Source of the DNA: a virus
Virus record (IMG/VR): IMGVR_UViG_3300006033_000068
Span: 1-34,773 of that record
Strand: one strand, 5' to 3'
DNA: 34,773 nucleotides
Part shown: piece after piece, positions 23,912 through 28,348 of the stretch
Layout of the letters: each line of letters begins with the position of its first letter
How positions within the stretch are numbered: the stretch's first letter is position 1
Position numbers and translations under genes: made by a program
Notes under the pieces: generated by a model
Seen by the model: the letters and a program-made list of their open reading frames with translations, nothing else
What the model was told of the DNA's origin: nothing
Databases searched by the model: none

Positions 23912-24390
23912 GTCAGCGTCTCCCCGGTCTTGGCGACGCGCTCAAGCATCGCGCGCACGGTCATCAGGGTGCGCAGGGCGTCGTCCAGCTCGGGAAGGGC
24001 CGCCTCGGCGTCGGGCCGGTCAATGGCCCCGTCGGCGGCGCGCTTGATGATCTCGGAAACGGCCTGACCGTGCTCGCTCAGATAGGCGGCGAGCGCGCCG
24101 TGTAGAGCGCTGGGCGAGGTCGCTGGGATCGGCGGCATGAACACCCCGCCCGCCTCGGCCGCCATGTCCTCGGCGATCGACAGTGCGCCAGCGCGCGCCA
24201 GAGCGCGGGCCTGCGCCCAGCTCAGCGACGTCGCCTTGCCTGCGGGGCGGTGCGGATTGGCGGCGTCATAAACCCAGCCCGGCGATTGTTCGATCACGTC
24301 GCCGACCTTGTCGGCCCCGCCCAGATCATCGATCGCCCGCGTCAAGGCGGCGTGCAGCGTCCCACGCTTGCGCGCGCTATACCGCTTCAT
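23908..24390 (-). CDS. Phage regulator, CII / CP76-like
   Basis: The start is ATG 24390 (MKRYSARKRGTL), set by a GGGGAGG ribosome site six bases upstream; the longer in-frame start would overlap other genes. The 160-residue product opens with a basic arm, then AALTRAIDDLGGADKVGDVI and a second helix with SPGWVYDAANPHRPAGK. This resembles the HTH of phage CII (CP76) regulators. The second half is helical, with DALRTLMTVRAMLERV at its end. It stands second or third after Cro, as lambda cII does, and could activate lysogeny promoters. The family call is moderate. Confidence 0.6.
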   Translation of the reverse strand: MKRYSARKRGTLHAALTRAIDDLGGADKVGDVIEQSPGWVYDAANPHRPAGKATSLSWAQARALARAGALSIAEDMAAEAGGVFMPPIPATSPSALHGALAAYLSEHGQAVSEIIKRAADGAIDRPDAEAALPELDDALRTLMTVRAMLERVAKTGETLT

Positions 24391-24586
24391 CCAAGACCTC
24401 CCCGAATTGAGTTTGATTGTTCGGGGCGACGGCGCGACCGGCGCGCGACACAGTGCCAGCATGGCCGGCCAACGCCCCTCGCCCGAAAACCTCACGCGCC
24501 CGCCGATGGTGCTCGGGCTCGCGCGGGACCGCGTCGGGCTCACGGGGCGGGAGGGTTACGGCGGACATTCTCACGGCGGCGCTCAC
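24377..24586 (-). CDS. Small ORF between Cro-like and CII-like genes
   Basis: A 69-residue frame starts at GTG 24586 (GTGA overlap with the Cro-like stop) and ends 14 bases inside the CII-like gene. It is Arg/Pro/Ala-rich, with no recognisable domain. The overlap supports translational coupling. The composition is weak evidence either way, and it could be only a leader peptide that carries ribosomes to the next start. Confidence 0.4.
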   Translation of the reverse strand: MSAAVRMSAVTLPPREPDAVPREPEHHRRAREVFGRGALAGHAGTVSRAGRAVAPNNQTQFGEVLDEAV

Positions 24587-24807
24587 TTAGAACGCTCCAC
24601 CAACCGCACGACGACCGCGACCTCTTCGTCATTGGCGTGCTTGAGCACCCCAAGTCGCAAGCCTGTTTCCTTGGCGATCTTGGCAGCCAGCGGCAGCGAG
24701 GGCTCTCGCGCGCCATGGGCAATTTGGTAGGCGTATGGCGTGCTGACTCCAATCTCACGGAGCCGCTGCGCAATTGCTTTCGGGCATGGTTCGCTGACGG
24801 GGGTCAT
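24583..24807 (-). CDS. Cro-like HTH regulator
   Basis: This 74-residue protein starts at ATG 24807, with an operator nine bases upstream and no clear ribosome site. It is an all-helical HTH of Cro size: PKAIAQRLREIGVSTPYAYQ, then the recognition region IAHGAREPSLPLAAKIAKET. As the first gene of the leftward early operon and divergent from the repressor, it fits Cro, which represses the repressor gene and commits the phage to lysis. Confidence 0.75.
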   Translation of the reverse strand: MTPVSEPCPKAIAQRLREIGVSTPYAYQIAHGAREPSLPLAAKIAKETGLRLGVLKHANDEEVAVVVRLVERSK

Positions 24808-24816
24808 GCCGGGAAC

Positions 24817-24831
24817 ATTGCAAACTGCAAT
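24817..24831. promoter_or_regulatory. Operator O1 (perfect inverted repeat)
   Basis: ATTGCA-AAC-TGCAAT is a perfect 6+6 inverted repeat with a 3-base spacer. It ends nine bases before the Cro-like start codon, so a bound repressor would block the early leftward transcript. Confidence 0.75.
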
Positions 24832-24851
24832 GCCTATGGCAAGCCCAACCT

Positions 24852-24866
24852 ATTGCAGTCCGCATA
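24852..24866. promoter_or_regulatory. Operator O2 (one conserved half-site)
   Basis: ATTGCA-GTC-CGCATA keeps the left half of the operator and three of six bases of the right. It lies 35 bases from O1 and 34 from O3, near the middle of the gap. It is the weakest of the three. Confidence 0.5.
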
Positions 24867-24885
24867 GCGACAACCTGACCCCGCC

Positions 24886-24900
24886 CGCGCAAACTGCAAT
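24886..24900. promoter_or_regulatory. Operator O3 next to the repressor start codon
   Basis: CGCGCA-AAC-TGCAAT shares the spacer and right half of O1. It ends one base before the repressor ATG (24902). That fits autoregulation, and the closeness suggests that the repressor mRNA is leaderless or nearly so. Confidence 0.65.
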
Positions 24901-24901
24901 C

Positions 24902-25231
24902 ATGCGGGATGACGAGAAAGATTATCAGACAGCGAACAACCTGCGAGCCTGGCGGGAGCACCGCGAGCTGTCCCAGACAGAGTTAGCTAAGCGCATCGAT
25001 ACGACACAAGCGGTCATCAGCCTGCTGGAAAAGGGCGATCGCCAACTGTCGACGAAGTGGCTTTATCGCCTCGCACCCGCGCTCGGTATCAGCCCAGGCT
25101 TCCTTGTCGATTACGATCCTCGCACCCTCGACACGTCGACCCTTGAACTGATCGAGACGGCCTCTGCAATTTCGAAGGAAGACCGTCCGACTGCGATAAA
25201 GGTCCTGAAGGGCTTCTTGAAATCGGCCTGA
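24902..25231 (+). CDS. CI-like repressor, short form
   Basis: The start is ATG 24902 (MRDDEKDYQ); the longer frame upstream would run through the operators. The 109-residue product has an XRE-type HTH at ~12-67: NLRAWREHRELSQTELAKRI, TTQAVISLLEKGDRQ. The rest is a short helical tail. It lacks an S24 auto-cleavage domain, so it is not LexA-like; induction would need another route, such as an antirepressor or protease. It should bind the ATTGCA operators and hold the lysogenic state. The lipoprotein gene follows on the same strand. Confidence 0.8.
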   Translation: MRDDEKDYQTANNLRAWREHRELSQTELAKRIDTTQAVISLLEKGDRQLSTKWLYRLAPALGISPGFLVDYDPRTLDTSTLELIETASAISKEDRPTAIKVLKGFLKSA

Positions 25232-25258
25232 TTTAGCCCTGCTCACAGCCGCTTCCCT

Positions 25259-25273
25259 ACGCCCGTAGGGCGT
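25259..25273 (+). other. Small hairpin after the repressor gene
   Basis: ACGCCC-GTA-GGGCGT is a perfect 6-bp stem 27 bases after the repressor stop and before the lipoprotein gene. No U-tract follows. It could partly terminate or set relative levels of the two lysogenic genes. Confidence 0.35.
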
Positions 25274-25303
25274 GCGAGCCTTTACCCATTTGATGGAGGG
25301 CAC

Positions 25304-25726
25304 ATGCGCAAATTTCCCATCCCTTACAGGCAGAATATCCTGGCCGCTGCCGGCCTCGCCACGTGTGTTGCGGTCGCCCTCACAGGGTGCGACAGCGGAT
25401 CCACATCCACAGGTTCGACTTATGAAACGGCCGCACAAGGCCCAACCTGCAACGCATCCTGGTCACGCGAGACCTATGAAACGGCGCGTTCCACACCGTT
25501 GGTCCGCGACGCGGCCGTGCGCGCTGACGGGCTCCACATTGTGGTCAGCCGTGGAGCGTGGGCAATTCTGAAGCTCGACGAGCGGGATCGCCTAGTCTCA
25601 GCTTTCGACTGCGCAATCGCCGGCCCCAACTACCTCAAGGCGATCATTGTGGAAGACAGTAGCGGCAGCGTCCTCAAGGCCTACGGCCCCCTGGATCTTC
25701 ACGCCGCGCGCAAGCTTCAGCCTTAA
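25304..25726 (+). CDS. Prophage lipoprotein, possible superinfection exclusion factor
   Basis: The start is ATG 25304, behind a GGAGG site five bases away. The 140-residue product begins with a basic head (MRKFPIPYRQ), a hydrophobic core (ILAAAGLATCVAVA), and a lipobox LTGC with the acylated Cys at residue 29. Asp is at +2, which in E. coli keeps lipoproteins in the inner membrane. The mature part (~110 residues) starts with a Ser/Thr-rich linker and has two further cysteines. Lying just after the repressor, it should be expressed in the lysogen, like lambda rex. Membrane-anchored phage lipoproteins often block DNA entry of related phages. That function is inference. Confidence 0.75.
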   Translation: MRKFPIPYRQNILAAAGLATCVAVALTGCDSGSTSTGSTYETAAQGPTCNASWSRETYETARSTPLVRDAAVRADGLHIVVSRGAWAILKLDERDRLVSAFDCAIAGPNYLKAIIVEDSSGSVLKAYGPLDLHAARKLQP

Positions 25727-25741
25727 GCAATCCCATGGGCC

Positions 25742-25756
25742 GCGAATCCAGTTCGC
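25742..25756. repeat. 15-bp palindrome copy (intergenic, exact)
   Basis: GCGAATCCAGTTCGC is the exact complement of the copies at 14455 and 18375. It lies between the lipoprotein stop and the second operator pair, and is the only intergenic copy. It contains a GAATC (GANTC) site. Confidence 0.8.
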
Positions 25757-25775
25757 AATGATCGCGTCCAGAGAC

Positions 25776-25825
25776 ATTGCAATTTGCATTATTTTTCTTG
25801 ACGCGGAACTAATGCGAATTGCAAT
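25776..25825 (+). promoter_or_regulatory. Second operator pair with rightward promoter (OL/PL-like)
   Basis: Two operator-like sites, ATTGCA-ATT-TGCATT (25776-25790) and AATGCG-AAT-TGCAAT (25811-25825), match the immunity-region operator with two mismatches each at most. A TTGACG element (25798-25803) lies between them. The matching -10 would fall at about 25820-25826, within the second operator. A bound repressor would thus cover the -10 and shut off the rightward early operon. Confidence 0.6.
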
Positions 25826-25855
25826 GTCCGCTCCGCCACCCAAGCGGAGCCAGCC

Positions 25856-25975
25856 GTGCGCCCTCAAATTCATCCTCATGGCGAACTGAATTCGCCGCCC
25901 CAGCCTGAAAACGGCTGGCTGCTGGTGTTCATCGCCGCGCTCATCGTGATCGCGGCCATAGGCGGGCTGCAATGA
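25856..25975 (+). CDS. 39-residue single-pass membrane protein
   Basis: The frame opens at GTG 25856, about 30 bases from the second operator, and ends in TGATG overlap with the next frame. After a Pro/His-rich start and NGW, it has one strong hydrophobic helix, LLVFIAALIVIAAIGGL. It would be the first gene of the rightward operon. It is too short for a family match. The membrane helix and the coupled stop support it. A copy of the palindrome (one mismatch) lies in its coding sequence. Confidence 0.5.
   Translation: MRPQIHPHGELNSPPQPENGWLLVFIAALIVIAAIGGLQ
25881..25895. repeat. 15-bp palindrome copy (one mismatch)
   Basis: GCGAACTGAATTCGC differs from the consensus by one base (G to A), which removes the GANTC site and makes a GAATTC. 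It lies in the small membrane-protein gene, encoding GELNSP, 125 bases after the intergenic copy. Confidence 0.75.
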
Positions 25976-26469
25976 TGGCCGCGCCCAACTTCGCTACGCG
26001 CCCCGACCCTGGGCGCGACATCCTCGGCTTTCACCGCTGGCGCCGCCAGGAAAAGCGTCGCCTAGAAGCGCTTGGGCAGAAGCCGACCTTTGATGACTTC
26101 TTCCCAGCGCGCCAAGGCCTCGGCGGTTTTCCCGCCGCCGTCCGTGCCGATGCGCAGGACATAATCGCTGATCGCCCGCGCCTCCGCTTGAGCGACGCGA
26201 GCTTCCCAAAGCATGATTTCGTCGCTGGGCGGCTCGTCACCGGCCGCTACCTCACGCGCCAGCCGCGCGCGAACGCCGATAATTTCCAAGGCCATCCCCA
26301 GCAGGTAGTCGACCACCTCGCAGCCGCTATCCAGGCTCTCGACGTGTCGCTCAAGCCTGTCGAGGCGTTCGTTGTCGGTTTCGGCCGTCATACCAATTTC
26401 CCCATTGCCCGTTTCAGCGCCGCAATTTCATCGCAGCGCGCCGCCGAAAGCAACGGAGCGACGCTCTGA
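25975..26469 (+). CDS. Plus-strand ORF competing with an antisense gene
   Basis: A 164-residue frame starts at ATG 25975 and is joined by TGATG overlaps to the small membrane gene before it and the 128-residue gene after it, as in a real operon. Against it, GC at third positions (about 72%) is slightly below first positions (about 77%) through 26062-26391, where the minus strand has a more protein-like frame. The first 29 codons look coding. I cannot decide, and list both. Confidence 0.3.
   Translation: MAAPNFATRPDPGRDILGFHRWRRQEKRRLEALGQKPTFDDFFPARQGLGGFPAAVRADAQDIIADRPRLRLSDASFPKHDFVAGRLVTGRYLTRQPRANADNFQGHPQQVVDHLAAAIQALDVSLKPVEAFVVGFGRHTNFPIARFSAAISSQRAAESNGATL
26062..26391 (-). CDS. Acidic helical protein on the opposite strand
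   Basis: A 109-residue frame starts at ATG 26391. The product is acidic and helical, typical of a soluble coiled-coil protein: TDNERLDRLERHVESLD, then DYLLGMALEIIGVRARLARE, WEARVAQAEARAISDYVL, ending LLPKRF. GC3 (about 77%) exceeds GC1 (about 72%) in this frame. Just upstream is CDEIAALKRAMGKLV, in another frame that overlaps by ATGA, perhaps the end of a further small gene. Against it, the strand is opposite to the surrounding operon. Function unknown. Confidence 0.5.
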   Translation of the reverse strand: MTAETDNERLDRLERHVESLDSGCEVVDYLLGMALEIIGVRARLAREVAAGDEPPSDEIMLWEARVAQAEARAISDYVLRIGTDGGGKTAEALARWEEVIKGRLLPKRF

Positions 26470-26855
26470 TGGCCGCCCAGCCCCGCCTTTTCCCGACTCA
26501 GCCCGAGCCACCCCGCGACCGTCGGCCGCTCATGCCGCCGCACGCCACGGCCGAGGACATGGCCCGCAAGCGCGAGGTCAGCCTGTACCTGCTGCCGCCC
26601 TCGTCGCGGGGCCAGGGCTGGGCCTGTCGGCCGGAGAGCACCCCCGGATCGGCGCTGGAATCCTTCCTGCGCCACCTTGACCGGCCCGCCGTCGATCTGC
26701 AGCCCGTTCAGGGCGCCGATCCCGACGATATCGAGCTTCGCCTGACCGCCGACGCTGCGCGGGGCGGACCGCTGCACATCCTGGCCATCGTCACCGGCGT
26801 AACCTTGGACGAAGCGCGCAAGGCGCTGGCCGGCCTGGCAAGGCGCGGCCTGTGA
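26469..26855 (+). CDS. Small protein of the rightward operon
   Basis: This 128-residue frame starts at ATG 26469 (TGATG overlap) and ends in GTGA overlap with the next small gene. The N-terminal third is Pro/Arg-rich. The C-terminal part is compact and helical (AARGGPLHILAIVTGVTLDE, ARKALAGLARRGL), like a winged-helix or a small helical bundle. No family is recognised. Coupling on both sides supports translation. Confidence 0.5.
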   Translation: MAAQPRLFPTQPEPPRDRRPLMPPHATAEDMARKREVSLYLLPPSSRGQGWACRPESTPGSALESFLRHLDRPAVDLQPVQGADPDDIELRLTADAARGGPLHILAIVTGVTLDEARKALAGLARRGL

Positions 26856-26983
26856 GCCCGCGCCGCGCCAATCGGCCCCGCCCACGCCTCCTCACCGAGA
26901 CCGCGATCGAAGGCCTTCAGGCCATCGCGATCACCATTTTCCTCGGCCTCGCCCTCATGGGCCTGGCGCTTCTTGACCTCTGA
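26852..26983 (+). CDS. 43-residue single-pass membrane protein
   Basis: The frame starts at GTG 26852, overlapping the previous stop (GTGA), and ends at TGA 26983, 15 bases before the next gene. A very basic N-terminus (SPRRANRPRPRLL) is followed by one hydrophobic helix (AIAITIFLGLALMGLALL). By the positive-inside rule the N-terminus should face the cytoplasm. It is too small for a family call. Confidence 0.5.
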   Translation: MSPRRANRPRPRLLTETAIEGLQAIAITIFLGLALMGLALLDL

Positions 26984-26998
26984 AAGGACCACCGGCCC

Positions 26999-27346
26999 AT
27001 GTCTGTTCTGTTCACCGACGTTCTTCGTACCACCCAAAACGGCAAGATCGTCGACGCCCTGACCGAAGCCTTGCAGGAGTGCAACGCGGCGGCCATCGCA
27101 TCCCGCAAGCCCGCCGAGCTGACCTTCAAGGTCAAGGTCATTCCCGACGCCACCGGCGGTCGCCAGACCGGTCTGGAATTCGACATTTCCACCAAGACCC
27201 CGCGCGCCAAGCTGCCCAAGGGCATCTTCTGGATGTCCGACACCTACGACCTGCTGCGCGCAGATCCCGACCAACGGGAAATGTTCACCGACGCCGGTGA
27301 CGGCCGCGCCTACACGCCGCCCCGCGCGGTCGACGGCAGCCGCTAG
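26999..27346 (+). CDS. Phage protein of unknown function, upstream of DUF2303
   Basis: This 115-residue protein starts at ATG 26999 behind an AAAGGA ribosome site. Key parts are LRTTQNGKIVDALTEALQEC (~9-28), a beta segment AELTFKVKVIPDATGG, and a Pro-rich end (YTPPRAVDGSR). I recall proteins like this next to DUF2303 genes in other phages, with no assigned role. It is probably part of the same recombination or DNA-handling block. Confidence 0.7.
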   Translation: MSVLFTDVLRTTQNGKIVDALTEALQECNAAAIASRKPAELTFKVKVIPDATGGRQTGLEFDISTKTPRAKLPKGIFWMSDTYDLLRADPDQREMFTDAGDGRAYTPPRAVDGSR

Positions 27347-27400
27347 GCCACGCCTCCGCACCCTTTCCCCTTAAGCCCCTCACCACCCGAGAGACCGACA

Positions 27401-28240
27401 ATGAAACAACTGAACACCAGCACCGAAGCCGGCCAGATCGCCGCCCTGGCCCTCGCCGCCGGCAAGGTCCCGCAACTGATTTCCGGCCCCGACGGACGCA
27501 TGTTCGCCGCCGTGCCCTCCGGCGTCGAACTGCGCGACGTCACCACGCCGAACGCGACCAAGTCGATCAAGCCCGACATCATCCGCCAGAGCGTCACCCT
27601 GCAGACCGCCGAGTCGCTGATCGACTATGTGCAGCGCTTCAAGACGGACAACACGGTGCTGTTCGCTGACATCGACACCGACACGATCGTCGCAGCGATC
27701 GACTATCACGGCCAAACCGAAGCCGACCTCGTCGCGCACAAGGCGGTGCTGAAACTGCCGCGCTCGCTGGAATGGCAGCTTTGGGACCAGATCGACGGCG
27801 AACTGCTGTCGCAACTGGAGTTCGCGCGGTTCATCGAAGAGAACATGGCGCATTTCGTGCGACCGGAACCCGGCAACCTGCTGGAGCTGGTCAACAACAT
27901 TCAGGCGATCGAGAAGGTCGACTTCCGCGCCAAGGTCCGCACCAATAGCGAGAACGTCGATTTCGACATCGCGACCTCGACCGAGGCGTTCGCCAACGTC
28001 CAAGGCGAAAAGCTGACGCTGCCTTCCGCGTTCACCATCAGCATTCCGATCTATTTCGGCGAGGAAGATCGGCACCTTGAAGCCCGTCTGCGCTGGAAGA
28101 AGTCGCAGAGCGAGGGCCTGACGCTTGGCATCATGCTGCTGCGTAAGGAACAGGAACGCCAAGCCGAGTTCAAGGCCGTGGTCGAGCGCATCACGGCGGG
28201 CGTCAACCTGACCAGCATTTACGGCCGCATCGGCTCCTAA
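27401..28240 (+). CDS. DUF2303 / YfdQ-family protein
   Basis: This 279-residue protein starts at ATG 27401 after GAGAG. It has the family pattern: an N-terminal Ala-rich helix; SVTLQTAESLIDYVQRFKT, then TVLFADIDTDTIVAAIDYH (~83-103); HKAVLKLPRSLEWQLWDQID; and a C-terminal SIPIYFGEEDRHLEARLRW. YfdQ/DUF2303 proteins occur in prophages near recombination genes and have no proven activity. It is followed by a strong hairpin block before the ParB-like gene, so it may end a transcript or have a level step after it. Confidence 0.85.
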   Translation: MKQLNTSTEAGQIAALALAAGKVPQLISGPDGRMFAAVPSGVELRDVTTPNATKSIKPDIIRQSVTLQTAESLIDYVQRFKTDNTVLFADIDTDTIVAAIDYHGQTEADLVAHKAVLKLPRSLEWQLWDQIDGELLSQLEFARFIEENMAHFVRPEPGNLLELVNNIQAIEKVDFRAKVRTNSENVDFDIATSTEAFANVQGEKLTLPSAFTISIPIYFGEEDRHLEARLRWKKSQSEGLTLGIMLLRKEQERQAEFKAVVERITAGVNLTSIYGRIGS

Positions 28241-28245
28241 GACAC

Positions 28246-28272
28246 CCGGCCGCCGCCCCCGTGGGCGGCCGG
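28246..28272 (+). other. Hairpin just after the DUF2303 gene
   Basis: CCGGCCGCC and GGCGGCCGG form a perfect 9-bp stem around a 9-base loop, six bases after the stop codon. No U-tract follows. It may work with the second hairpin, 5 bases on. Confidence 0.55.
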
Positions 28273-28277
28273 TGACT

Positions 28278-28320
28278 GGCTCCCCGAGCGTCCCGCTATC
28301 CGCGCTCGGGGAGCCTCTTT
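28278..28320 (+). terminator. Intrinsic terminator between DUF2303 and ParB-like genes
   Basis: GGCTCCCCGAGCG (28278-28290) and CGCTCGGGGAGCC (28303-28315) give a perfect 13-bp stem with a 12-base loop, followed by TCTTTCCC. The stem is very stable and the tail is pyrimidine-rich, so it probably acts as a partial terminator. The ParB-like gene starts 29 bases later; read-through or an own promoter is needed. Confidence 0.7.
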
Positions 28321-28348
28321 CCCTCCCAAAATCAAGGACCCCTCGGCA

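Larger units (their letters stand above)
24808..24901. promoter_or_regulatory. Immunity region with divergent early promoters
   Basis: This 94-base gap between the divergent Cro-like and repressor genes contains three operator-like sites spaced 34-35 bases apart, like the three-site lambda OR. Both genes begin within ten bases of an operator. I could not assign -35 and -10 boxes with confidence, probably because alphaproteobacterial -10 elements are weak. Confidence 0.75.

Noticed and set aside
24740-25231. The longer repressor start at 24740
   Set aside because: That would put the operators and the Cro-like start inside the coding region; residues before ATG 24902 look unlike a protein and the HTH starts soon after it.
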